Positions 38,333-50,400 of a stretch of 64,000 nt of DNA are shown one piece after another. This stretch comes from Dipetalonema caudispina (Eukaryota > Nematoda > Chromadorea > Rhabditida > Onchocercidae). The stretch is taken from NCBI GenBank assembly GCA_013365325.1, contig JABVXV010000019.1, forward strand, positions 310,001 through 374,000, given 5' to 3'. Below the pieces are notes generated by a model. It saw only the letters and a program-made list of their open reading frames with translations, was not told the DNA's origin and did no database searches. The position numbers and the translations under genes were made by a program. How positions within the stretch are numbered: position 1 is the first letter of the stretch; each line of letters starts with the position of its first letter.

Positions 38333-38392
38333 TTTTCCCTTTGCAATTTATTACAACAAAATGAAGTGCTGTAATAAATTGCAAAGGGAAAA
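38333..38392. repeat. Inverted repeat, 23-bp arms, 14-bp loop
   Basis: Arms 38333-38355 and 38370-38392 are exact reverse complements (TTTTCCCTTTGCAATTTATT at the start of the first). Partial pairing continues outward to ACGTTT/AAACGT, so the palindrome may be about 75 bp with imperfections. Possibly the remnant of a small foldback element. Confidence 0.92.
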
Positions 38393-39267
38393 TCAAACGT
38401 ATAATATTGCTATTTTTTGCATTCATCATTATGTTTCATTGATATAATATTGAGGTATAATGCTAACCTATCTTCAAAACTGTTTATTTTCGCTTCAGAA
38501 TAGCACACAAAAATATTTTGCAGGAGATATCGGAGCATCACAGTAATATACCATACATCATGTTATTAAAATGCTATTATTTATACGAAATCTGTTTTAA
38601 TACGAAAAATTAGATTTAATTTTGAAGTTGAGATGCAGAACATCCATAATGTGTACTGCGTTACAAATGCCATTGTTACCAATGGCATATAATTTGCTTA
38701 CGAGAGGAAAGAAAAAACGAAAAATTAAGTTTTGAAAGTTAGCAAACGTTTCAACAAGTTACAATGTTGATATATTTTCCACCTTCAATGCATAAAAATT
38801 TTTCACGAGGTATTATAGTATACTTTGTTTATTTAAAAATAAGATAATTTTTAGATAATCCAAGGAAAGCTATTTGTCGGCATTATTTTTTATATTTATC
38901 TTCTTTTCTGGAATAATGGCTTTTCCAGAGGATAAACTTCTATTGACAAACATAGCATGAAATTATTTCATATAATAATTCACATCGTTCCCCATTCGGC
39001 ATCATATTTTTTGTAATCTGAAGATTAGTTGATTATTAGATAATAATCACATTGAAGTAAAGAAAACTAAAAAATTGCCGAACTTTCGATTTGTCTTAGA
39101 ATTAACTAAGCGCAATCGTCTTAAATCAAATTCAAATTAATCTAAAATGTGTCATAATTCTCAGAAGAAACTGTTCTTTATACATTTAAGGATATGTAAA
39201 TTTGTCTATAATTCCCAGTAGATCTGTATAAAATGGCATTGGAAGGCAGTTTTGTCCGATTTTTAGA

Positions 39268-40308
39268 ATGAATTGTTGCTATAACGTGATTTCATTGTTT
39301 GGGATAATTACAGGACAAGTAGTAGCATCGGGTGCGAAAGATATCAGAATTGGTACTATAGATGGGATAGAAGTCATTAAAGATGGTACTGAATTAGACG
39401 GATCAAAGGATCCTTTTCGAAACGAAAATGTTGGTTTGATTTCCCTAGCCGAATCCAGCAGAAAACATAAACGACCAGCGGAATCGGGGCAGCGATGTGG
39501 CGATGACCAATCATATTATTTTGAACCACTTAACGAATGCTACTTCATCAGCCTCGCTCAATTTCTGAACGTGGATCCAGAACGTAAGATTGCGTACGGC
39601 AGTACTCGTAGTGAATATATGTTTAACTGTTGGCAGCAATATTATGGCAAGCTGCTTGATATTGGTGCGTTACGTGTCATAAATATTGAGACTTTGAGAA
39701 TTTAATCATTTATTTCAACAAAATTAACATTGGAAATCTTAATAGGAATAAGTTATCAGATACCATGATCCTGCTTTTCACACAGTCGATTGCATTTAAA
39801 TTTGCACATTTTAAATTTAAAATAGTAGATTTTAAAAAAGCATAATAATGGAAGGATGTATAAACATGAATGAAAAAGATCTAACTAAATTTTCTTAAAA
39901 ATTATGATAGTGATCAGTAAATATGTTTTATAAACAATTTTATTCAGCAATCCTAGATAAGCATTATTGAAAGCAGGATTGGAATATATTGGTGAGAAAA
40001 TGAACTTCGTGAAAGAGATGATCAAAGATTTTACCCAGCGATCGTTTAACCGACAAGCAATCCAAGTCGGTTTCATGGTAAATCGAAAATACGAACTGAT
40101 CTCGCAGAACGGTGAACATTATGATGTGCTAGATAAAGTACACGTGGAACACCCAAACCGGAATAAGAGCACTTTTTGTTCTAGCGTTTGCTGCGTCGTG
40201 TTTTTAGCTGATACACGAGTAACAGTTGATGTGAGAATGGTGTATACGAGTTGTGATAATCGTACACGAGCATTGAGCTATATCTGTGAAGCTCCCGCAC
40301 TTACATAA
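39268..40308 (+). CDS. Secreted protein, putative diverged C-type-lectin-like domain (copy 1)
   Basis: Two exons, 39268-39664 and 39974-40308, joined in phase 1, give 243 residues. A hydrophobic leader (ISLFGIITGQVVAS) suggests secretion. The ATG sits one base after TTTTTAG, a likely trans-splice acceptor. The mature part shows CGDDQSYYFEPLNECYFI, then YMFNCWQQYYGKLLDI, EKMNFVKEMI, QAIQVGFMVNRKYE, CCVVF, and a final YICEAP. The order (Cys-Tyr start, Cys followed by a Gly/Lys-Leu-Leu-Asp-Ile helix, a Val-Gly-Phe strand, two late cysteines, terminal I/F-C-E) matches a long-form C-type-lectin fold. The Ca-binding EPN/QPD and WND motifs are missing, so sugar binding is unlikely by the usual route. 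The protein is plainly paralogous to the minus-strand gene 0.8 kb away. The fold is inference; the paralogy is seen. Confidence 0.75.
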
Positions 40309-41102
40309 ATATTTCATGTAGAAAGATTAGTCGATGTTATAACTCAATTTACCAACCATCACGGATACAAAGTTTTTCTCTTATATATGAATATATGCAA
40401 TTGCAGTTGAATTAACTGATTTCTTTTTACATTATTGCTTTCTCTAATTAAATTTCTTACTTGCTAGAGATAATTGGTTCAAATAAACGAATTGCAATGC
40501 TAAAAACTTTGTTTTTATTTTTACTCCACTGCAATCCGAAGTGCAAACTAAATGTTTGATCCAAAGCATAGCATGATGTCTTTATTATCGCCAAGGCTTT
40601 ACAACATTAGTGAAAGAAATCAATAAATTCGCTACATTTTATCACTCTTAACATATTCAGGGATATTTACTAATAGTTTATTTATTTCTGCTAACAAACC
40701 TATTTCACACTGTCGCACATTTAGACACTTTCTATAATTCTATTTTCCAGTCAGGAAATTCATGAGCTATCCATTCAGTACTTCTACTTCTATTGCTTAA
40801 ATTGTTGTGAACAGCATCTTCCTTTCTCTTTAATTTCCTCAGCTTTTCAAAATGAAACTTGATGATATGAGTAAAAATGAAATGAAGAATTGGTGAATTT
40901 ATTCCTTGGAAAGGGCATTTTTTGATATATTTGTAGACATCCATCATAAGGCATTAGCATATATATTATATCCATAAATGTTTCTTGTATATTATATCAG
41001 TTGCAGATTGTAGTAAGGTAGCTTGATAAGTATCACATTCATTGGATTAGTATCGAGAAAGAAAGTAGATTGAATGACGATAACTGCTGATTTAGAATTT
41101 CC
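40309..41102. other. Shared 3' spacer of convergent paralogues
   Basis: The two lectin-like genes converge here, stop to stop, 794 bp apart. The sequence is AT-rich with a candidate AATAAA near 40482 for the plus-strand gene. No further exon is evident. Confidence 0.55.
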
Positions 41103-41897
41103 TCAAAGATTTCCTCGTTTTTGACAAAAAAAGTTGGGTATAAATGTGTAGTCGCAACTTGCCTGCTCCATTTCCACCTCATCAATCCCAGATAGTTTTA
41201 TAACAACACAGCAAATATTATCGCATGGTTCAGTGGGATGCATTTTTACGTAGACTCCATCTAATACATCGTAAAAAGTACTATTCTGGTTCACCATTTC
41301 ATAATCTCTACTGATCATGAAGCCCACTCGAATAGCATCATGTTGCCCAGTGGTATAATAAAATTGCAGTACCATCTTTTTCACCAATTCCATTTTCTCC
41401 CCTATAGCTACTTCACCAATATCAAGTAACTTTCTGTGATAAAGTTCCCAACAATTATACATATAATCATATTGACTTGTACCGTATGCCAACTCATTTC
41501 TATCACCAATATAACTGGCATCTAGATTACTGTAAGGGGTCTGATAGATACGATAGCATTCATTTAAGGGTGGAAAATAATATGAATCCATGTCACTGCA
41601 ATGCTCAGTGATTTGATTTCGATATTTAGCATCGATTGAAAATGTAACTTCATGTTCAGTGGTAAATTTCTCATACTTTTTCAAAAATTCCATTTCTTCT
41701 AAAGTCATTTTCTTTTGCTTGTTGACCTTCAACGATTTCTTGCTAGTAATATACGTATTTGATAGGAAAACCACATTCTTGATTGATTTCATCCATGAAT
41801 CCTTATTGTTGACAATTCTTTCCAACGATGCATTCCCGATACGGCCACAAATGGGTGCTCTTCGTAGCAAGCCCTTAACCAATTGTTGTTCTTCCAT
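41103..41897 (-). CDS. Putative diverged C-type-lectin-like protein (copy 2)
   Basis: A single open exon of 264 residues, paralogous to the plus-strand neighbour. Shared blocks are SYYFPPLNECYRIY, AYGTSQYDYMYNCWELYH with RKLLDIG, IGEKMELVKKMVLQF, AIRVGFMISRDYEMVNQN, FYDVLDGVYV, ICCVVI and a late FCQKRG. It lacks the intron found in copy 1 and has an extra N-terminal region of about 100 residues, rich in Lys. No signal peptide begins at its first ATG. A hydrophobic, ATG-started leader lies just upstream (about 41905-41985) but is one base out of frame across a 13-base T-run, so either the true start is elsewhere or the run length is wrong. Function is unknown; by fold it would be a secreted binding protein. 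Confidence 0.72.
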   Translation of the reverse strand: MEEQQLVKGLLRRAPICGRIGNASLERIVNNKDSWMKSIKNVVFLSNTYITSKKSLKVNKQKKMTLEEMEFLKKYEKFTTEHEVTFSIDAKYRNQITEHCSDMDSYYFPPLNECYRIYQTPYSNLDASYIGDRNELAYGTSQYDYMYNCWELYHRKLLDIGEVAIGEKMELVKKMVLQFYYTTGQHDAIRVGFMISRDYEMVNQNSTFYDVLDGVYVKMHPTEPCDNICCVVIKLSGIDEVEMEQASCDYTFIPNFFCQKRGNL

Positions 41898-42332
41898 TAC
41901 AAAAAAAAAAAAATCCTGTCACCACTTGCCAATGCATTATCATTGCTGCAACGCTTGCTATCATTTCTTCTTCATTTATATAACGTTTTTTTACTTTCTT
42001 TTTTGAGAAAGAAAATATCTGTATGCAAATTTTCATGTAAATTTACATGTCAAAATTTCATCAGTTAGAGGTTAAAAGAAAAATTTAGGGACATTATAAT
42101 TTTTAGATCAACAAGAAAACAGGAAAAAGTTTAACAAATGTCACCATCTGAATCTGTCTGAGATTTTACCTCCAACATATTTTTAAAGATATAAATACAA
42201 AACTACTTTTTGCATACATCCCTTGAAGTTTTAATAATAATTGGCAAGAGTTGGTGAACACTGAATTATAACTTTTTATTTAAGACATTAAAAATAGGTT
42301 GGAAACAATAACAGTATTGTGTATTTTCAATT

Positions 42333-43740
42333 TTAATCTGATTTTGGTTTAACTTTTCCACAATGTGATGCCAACGGTATACTTTTACTTCTCAAAACTT
42401 GTTCCTGTGGTAGGTACTTAATAAAGTAGGGACGTTCCTTCAAAATTATGTCAAAATTGCATAGGTTATTGCTACAACAACATCGATCACCGCCATGTAG
42501 TGTCCTGAAATAAAAAGTGTTGCTAATGTACGATTCTGATCTATTTAAAAGTTGTAAATTATTGCCAAATTATATTTTTAGAAATTTCACTGTTCTTATC
42601 ATGACGTATGTTTGGGAGGCACTTAATTCATAATTGATAAGATACACCTGCAATCAAAGAAAATCACACAATATCATCGTGTTCTATTCATGCATTAATT
42701 AGAAAACGTGGAAGTAGAACAGTGCATGAATTGATATATCCTAAATCCAAAATATATGATTCCTATGTAAAGATACATGATCCCTATACAATCGATTATC
42801 AATTTTTCCACATTACAAATCAGTTGTCAGTGACTGATTGATAAATATGTTAAAGTGATATGTGTGTACTAACGCTTGACATCCATTGCTGAATGCATAG
42901 TCGGATTCATAGATACAAGCAAAGGAATCATCGCATTGTCCATTGAACCAAGTGTAATAAGCAAGTCGATAAAACTATAAATTAGCATATTTCCTATAAC
43001 TCCACACCTCAGGTCACATGATTTTACCATAATTGTGGCGATTGTTTTAGTCCAAAACTTGTAAGGATCTATTTTAGAAATTCAAGCAACACTCGCTAAA
43101 AGAATGGCAAATATTCGAATTGAATTTGAATCAAAATCCATTTTGAATTTACTTTTTCAGTACTCATAACCTGCTTCATATTTCAAATTGTGATAATAAA
43201 AAATAAGACGAAGTTTTAATACCTATCTTTTCCAAATGAATTTTTTTAGTTTCAACTCCCTCAATTACTATAATAAATTTCGCCGAAATGTAGATAAATA
43301 GTTTTACTAACTTCCACAAAACAATAGCGTACTCCCTGATTGCATGAAACTACAGTGGGAAGCTCTGTGAATTGAAATGATCCATTTTCTCTGAATTCTC
43401 CGAAAAATCTGGAAAGATCCAGATATTTCAGGTCTAATTGTTTTCAGGATGAAGGTTGATGAAATAGTTGAGTGGTAAAAAAAATATCGATATGTTCATC
43501 ATCACAATATCTTCAAAATCAAAATGTTAAAATGTAAATTCATTGCGATGATCCAATTTCACATCGTAATGCTGTACTTATAACATTTCAGCAGTTCTAG
43601 TTAAACCAAAAAAACTACGAATAGCAAGCTGCTGAGTTGAATTCCTCATCAGCATTTGTCACTTCTTTTGTTTTTTTGCTGAATTTCGTGCTATGACACA
43701 TTGAAGCAGTGAAAAAGAATAACAACCACACTGATCGCAT
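42333..43740 (-). CDS. ET-module / Ly6-like cysteine-rich secreted protein
   Basis: Four short exons (43740-43619, 43408-43312, 42974-42874, 42504-42333) join in phase into 163 residues. Each is too short to show as a long reading frame. A clear signal peptide (MRSVWLLFFFTASMCHS) is followed by a domain starting CYSFFGEF, then VVSCNQGVRYCFVEF, WFNGQCDDSFACIYE, SNGCQ and the closing DRCCCSNNLCNFD. This spacing and the final CCxxxxCN signature are those of the nematode ET module, a three-finger (Ly6/uPAR-like) fold; ten cysteines fall in the mature domain. A 40-residue basic tail follows the domain and no transmembrane or GPI-type tail is seen, so it is probably secreted. The donor of exon 1 is GTAGTT, weaker than usual; other donors are GTTAGT. 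A TTTATT (AATAAA on this strand) lies about 55 nt past the stop. Biological role unknown. Confidence 0.85.
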
Positions 43741-46144
43741 TGACGGATTAAATGCAGAAATGAAAAAATACTGAATACTTAAATATTTACAGAAATAACT
43801 TCTTTTGCTGATTCATTCACTATTCATTGAATGATTCGTCTGTTATGTGAGGAATGTTTGAAGTTATTTGCTATCTTCGAATAAAAACTATACTTAATGG
43901 AAATATATTTAGTTGAAACTATTCATATATCCATTTAATGGGAAACTTAATAATGAGTATGAACTCGTTGAAGCATAGCGCAAGGAAATTGGTACTCGGT
44001 AAAGTTGTCATTTTTACAAATAATTAATATCAATGCTTAGTATCCCTTTAAATTATAAACAGCAATAAGTGTACGTGGTAAACGCAAGCATGATTCAATA
44101 AGCAGTTAAATATAGTTTTACTGCTTTTTTTTTAATTTTGAGCGAGACATCAATACTAAACAAATCAGTGCACAGAACTGATTGATCATCAATGATTGAT
44201 AAGGAGGTAATCATAAATTTTTATTTAAATTTCAGCAGAGAACTTTTCATTTAGGAATGATTGCCAGCGCATGCAACGAAAGCAACCAGTTTATTGCTTC
44301 GTCTTAATTGCTCCTTATAATAGTTTTCCAATTCACAACCTTTATAATTTCTTTAAAATCCTTCAGTACAAATAAATATCTAAAAATATTGAAAACTCTT
44401 GTAATACATTTTCTCAAAATTTAATTTCAAGTTCGGTGAATAAATCCATTAAATTTCTTTAAAAAATGACGGAGAAATTTTTTTTTTTTTTTTTTTTTAC
44501 TACTATCATATATTACATATATTACTGGTGCAATTTTAGACTTGTAGAAAACTGAAAACATTAAATATTCCGAACCAAAACTACTCAAGCTGGGGTCTCG
44601 TTCATAGACTAGAATTGGTTGGTGTAATTTGTGTTCAATTATTTCATCAGGCCAAATCTAGTCCATGAAAGTTGCTATTTGATTTATCGACTCTAACCTC
44701 TCCCAAAAAATGATATTTTTCAGACAACAGATCTAAAAATACGATAATTTAACATGTCTATACATTTAAACAATTCTTTGTAAATTGAATTAGTAAATCA
44801 GTCGAAATCTGCTTCATTTAATGATAAGTACTTTCAGCGTTACGTGCATTAAATATAGGCAAATAGTCAGTTCTAATGTGATAAAAGTAGAAATTGTACT
44901 ACAACTCTACTTATATTGCGTTGATAATAAACAATATGGATGTAATCTTACAGAAAAACGGTGTTAAAAAGTTTTCTCCATGAAACACATCAGAGAAATT
45001 TCTTTTTGTTAGAATCCTGGCCATCAGAATCTGGAGTGATGACAACCGCGACATTATTGATGCATGACTGCATGCCAAGCATTTTCGATTATTTCTGATT
45101 GATCATTTCTTATGGGCCCATCTCATAAGTAAAGATGGCAGTGGTTCTTGGATAGCACATTTTAATTTTCTTGTTTTAATTTCAATTTATGTACATATTT
45201 AATTTCAACTTGTTTTAATTTCAATTTTTTCAATTTGTGTGAATGAGACAAAAAAGAAGAGTAAGTAAAGAAGCACTACATGAATGTGATACTGAATGAA
45301 ATCAAAAGTTGATCGATCATCTAAGGTATGTACTCTCGTCGGAGTATAATACAAACGTGATTATAGGAGTCAAAGATCATTCAAACACTACATTTTACTT
45401 CTGATAATTTATTGCTTGTTTATTACTTTTTCTCATCATTTGCTCACAGTACTTCTTAGTTTGTAGCTGAAATATCAGCCCAGATATTTCTTTTGTTAAT
45501 TAATCTGTTTCATATATCAATGTATTATATTTATCATGATCAATGGATTATCTTTTTCTCATATTAATTCGCAATTTTGAATATTTCTTTACTTAATGAG
45601 TCCGATGTTTTCCATCGTCTGCCAAATACTGACCACAAATACTGACCATTAGAAATTGATATATTTTTCTGAGTTGTCTTTTTATTCATCGTTAGATGAA
45701 ACTAAGCAGTTTCAATTTTTCTGGAGTTAAATTAAGAGAAGAACCTTACAACTTTAGAATTCGGGAATTTAGTTCTAAGATTTATATTGAATCAATACAT
45801 TGTAATTCATATTAAATTTTGAAACTAAATTTCCATACTCCGAAAAAAATTCCAATATTACGACTTGATAGATTTCCCTCGGTATCGTGGTTACTTAGCT
45901 ATCTCCAATTTATCATTTCTTTTCTTACCACTACTATTCATATCATAGAAGCGTTCCTTTTCTTTAGCTATGTCGAAAGTGAATGACCCTTAACTAAAAC
46001 TACTTTGCTTTTTGAAGGCAATCTTAACTCTCTTGTGTATGATAATTTAACAACTGCTCCACTCATAATCCTAACAAACATTTCTGGCATTATGAGTGGA
46101 GCAGCTGTTCTTATTGCTTTACTTTCTGATAATTTGGAATTTTG

Positions 46145-46176
<32 letters not shown>

Positions 46177-47494
46177 TTGTGAAGCGAAGATTAGAAAGTC
46201 GAAATATTCGCGGATACACGCTAGCCTGTTGTAAGAATATTTCACAAAAAATATTTAAGGATTTGTTTTATAAAAAATGATTTATTGCATTCATTTCATC
46301 ACTTAAAATACTATGTTTAAAACATTGAAACTTTGATGCGTTTTAAACTTGTTGAAAACCATTTTCTTTAAATTTAATTAGCATTTGTCTTATTTCAAAT
46401 GTGATCTAACTAGTTTTGGCTTAAATTATGATGTGTAGTGTGCCAAAAAAAAACAAGAAAATGTTCTGAAATTTTATAATTCCAATAGATGTAATGAATG
46501 CAGAAATGAATTGATCAGAAATTTATTAAGGATCAGAAAATTTTTCCAAAAGCGCATGACCTTTTCTTTATATGAAGAAATCTTTATCTTTAGTTCTCTC
46601 TTCCGGATGAAAACAGTTTTATCTGTTTATAACTTCCTCTCATCTGGGAGATATATTTTTATTTTTATGCATATTCCTTCTATTGATTCTAAAAGAAATC
46701 CAGAAAATACCAAACGTCCCTATATCTTTTATGATAATTGAAATTTGGCTTCTTAAGAAAAATTTGTCAATACTAGCAAAAAAGTAAAGAAAAAAGCGGA
46801 CAGATGAAAAAGAAAGGAATGATAATTGCTTACTTCTATCATAGGTTAATTTCGTCATAATTACTCAAAGATTTAAATAAGTATTTGTTGTCATCTTGGT
46901 AATATTAATGGACCAAACAGCCGTCTGATGATTGATAGAAGTGTTTCTTTAATATTTGAGTTGCATTAGCACATGGATAGGTATAATTATTGTTATGTCA
47001 CAAAATTTGGATACGATGAGCATTAGTATTACAAAGATTATCAGATGTTTTAGCCATCTAAATGCAACCTATAATTTTGAGAAAAATGATAGCCTCCTCT
47101 CTTTTCAATTTTGAAATTTCGAATTTCGAACATTTCACTCTCCATGTACAATTTGAAAGGGTTGCTTTTAGGACTTTTTGAAATTTTCCTTCCACTCATT
47201 CTTTTTTGCCAATTTGAGTTTTATTTTTAGTTATCCATAATATATTTATTCACTAATGTACAACACTGTATGAAACTTTCTAAAACAGAAGCAGAGTAGA
47301 ACGGGAAGAACGGTTACGGTAATCAGAATTCTAGCAGTGTCTGGAGAATAAGCATAACTGTCTGAATCGTAAAGTCCTTGGAAGCTTCATGTTTTTTGCG
47401 AAAAGCAAGCTGTACTTTCGATAAATTTATTGGTGGGTGTTATTGGTTGCAACTGCAATTCAAGCCTATTAGAATGATTCTAGAAAAATTTTAG
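43741..47494. other. Intergenic
   Basis: About 3.75 kb of very AT-rich DNA with T-runs near 44480 and 46145-46180 and one 21-bp inverted repeat at 46049-46109. No exon with family similarity was found. It separates the minus-strand ET gene from the plus-strand membrane-protein gene, so it should contain both promoters. Confidence 0.5.
46049..46109. repeat. Inverted repeat, 21-bp arms, one mismatch
   Basis: Arms 46049-46069 and 46089-46109 (AACAACTGCTCCACTCATAA at the start) pair with a single mismatch around a 19-bp loop. It lies about 40 bp before a long T-run (46145-46180). Possibly a decayed miniature element with an oligo-T end; no terminal duplication is visible. Confidence 0.88.
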
Positions 47495-50400
47495 AAGACT
47501 TTGTTTTCTGTGGCAGATTTAAACATTCTTCGAAATCCCTCAGCTTGGTTGCCAGTAAGTCTATTTTCTTTTGTTTTATATTTTATAAGTTTACTCGTTA
47601 TTTCTGGTGATCTCTTTTTTTTCTCCCTGAATATTAGATTCTGCCTAGGTAATGTAAAGCTTCAATAAAATTATAAAATTCAAATTTCGTTTGCAAAATT
47701 TGCAGAAGAAATTTAAATTTTATAACAATGAGCTACCAATCGATATATGAAACAAACACAGAAGATATGAACTGCTAGGAAATAATTACCAATAAGAGAT
47801 GATCATATAGTTGTAATTCAATCATTAAATACCAAAAAGAATCTGCACACCATTTGGTAATTCATTTCCTTCATTTTTTTATTCCACTTGTTATCGCGGC
47901 GCCATTCAAACCATTAAAATGATTAATTTGAATTTAAATCAAATTATTAAGTTAGTCAATGTATTGTTGAAAGAATGCTCACTTAATTCGTGTTTTCAGC
48001 TATATTCTCATGCTCAAAAAGTTTTTCTTAAAATGATTTAATTACTACTACTTGATTTATTGCTAGTTTGATATCTAAATATACAACATCATAAAACCAC
48101 GCATCACGTGGAAATATTCTTGCATTTTTGCTGATGACGTGGAAATCTTTGCTCTTTACAGAACTTCAAAAAAAATATTTCCATTACGCACCTTTAATTG
48201 CGTCAATGGTGTAAAATGGATGAAGTATTGAGGAAACAGATTTCTGGATACATCAATCTTTGGCTAAAATTTTTTTGTCATTGCAGAATTGAAAATGCTG
48301 TTTATGACTTTTGAGTGATTCAGAGCAATTCAAACAACCAGATGTTTAGCATTTCTTTGCACTATTGATCACTTCCTCCTTTTATTTTGACCCATGTATT
48401 TGCTGCAAGCATATTATCCGATTTTTAAAAGCAAACACGAATGCCTTAATGCTTAAGTACAGATGTTGAAAGCAGTGCAAAAAAAATGGCGCCTCTGATT
48501 CAACCTAATTTTTAAACCATTCTTATGACATCATTCTTCCATTGTGTTTTGAAAACATCGTCTTAACTATAATTCAATCATTTATTTATCTGAACGATCT
48601 CTTATCTTATCCTTTTTTTAAATCAAGCATTGCATAAAATAAATTTGTTAATTAGCTCTGGATTTTGTGAATTTAAATGTGTTTGGATGAATTTGGTATA
48701 GTTTCGGGCTGTTATAATAGATTTTTGCAGTTATCAATAAGGAAAAAGATTTCTGTTTAATGTTGTACTGCTGCTGTAGTATCCACCCTATCATTGCCAA
48801 ATATCCCCATGTTACGATATTTAGGAAAGCTAGAAGGAAACTATGGCATCAGAAGTATCTTATTAAAATATTAATGCAATCAAGAAGTTAACAGTGGTTG
48901 CTGGTGCCATCTTTAGTCTGATCAATCTTTACAACAAATTTCAAAGATGCCCTGTAAGGCAAATAGTGGTAATATGTTGTTAGTAAATATCATTGATGTA
49001 GGATTTGTATTATTAAATATTGCGTTGGTATAGAGTTAAAAGTACTTTTGTCAGAATGTTGTCCAATCTACTACTTCCCTGAATTTGGAAGTAGGACGGT
49101 GAACTATTATACATTTATCTTTCACTAATCAGCTGTTCAACAAACCTAAGTATTGATAATATTAACATTATAAACAGAATGCATGTTGTTGAAAAATTTT
49201 TGAGCATAACTCTCGATGCAATATTTCAGTTAAAATTATCGCATCATATAGTAAACTTATTCATACTACTGTAGATTTCAAACCGTTTCCCTGAAGATTT
49301 ATTTTATGCAAAAAGTTGTATTACATATAACCTTTCAATATAGATGTTCAACGGAAAACTTCATGAAGATTAAGTAAGTTAAAATGACTTACCTAAAACT
49401 TTGAAAATTCGTTTCTCGGAAAAGCAACCAATTGATGACTTCATATGAACTTTGGCACTTTGTCATTCTTGTTTCTATTGCTTTGAAATTACCTGAAAAA
49501 TAATTTTTCGAACAGAAGTAGATTTTGGATTTTGATGATACTAGCTTTGTAAGAATGAAAAATTACTTAGCCTATGATTCAGAAAATAAGCGATAGTTTC
49601 GTCTTCAGATTAAGAGTCATTTAAGAGAATCATTGGTTGTGCACCATTTTATAAAATTTTAATCCTTTTGAAATTCCTGCAATCCTCAAATACAAAATTG
49701 GTTTAGGAAATAAAGTTTGGAAATGATTGAATTTCAGAAGAGACTTCAGCTTTGTGTGTACATTCTTTTGCGGTATTTCAATAAAATTTTTTTAAGCATT
49801 TGACATTCTACATATATTTTAGGTGATGACAGTTGGTTTATTCTCAGGACCAGTCCAAATATTATCTTTATACTTTGTACTGGTAGCATTAGCCTACATA
49901 GAAAGTGATGGTTTTCGACAACAAACACCATTCTTAGTTTCGTTACCATATCTGACCCTCGCCTTCTGTACAATGAATCTCACGATGCCAGAAAAGAAGC
50001 GCTACCTTACTGCAGCTTGGCTATTGTTGGTTGGTATGTTTTTGGAATTTCTTTTGTTTTAAACGTTTCCGTGTCAAGTACCAAAAAAAAGAACAAAAAA
50101 CAAATCAACTGCCGAATAGTAGAGTGATATTTTAGAAGTCTTATAACACTGAGGTATGAATGCGGTAATGAAATATCCATCAGTGGATACTACCTGACAA
50201 AATGGAAATACTTATGTAACACCGATACATTGAGTAACTAAAATCTTCCGAAGGAATTGAATAAAATTAAAAAAGTAAATTTTGATTAGTCAAACAGTTG
50301 TTTCGATAACCTATTCTCAATTTCACTAATGCTACTCATACTGCATTGATTTTATCTCTTCCTGTTTTGATTGATATTGTAAAATTTATTCTTTCAGCAA

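Larger units (their letters stand above)
36792..39267. other. Intergenic with hairpins
   Basis: About 2.5 kb between the phosphatase and the lectin-like gene. It holds a perfect 33-bp inverted repeat at 37205-37280, a 23-bp one at 38333-38392, and an A-run near 38150. No exon seen; the 105-codon frame at 37153-37470 runs through the hairpin and is not credible as a gene. Confidence 0.5.

Noticed and set aside
45968..46280. Frames of 83 and 91 codons on opposite strands
   Set aside because: Both translate through a long T/A homopolymer and an inverted repeat, so they are not believable genes.
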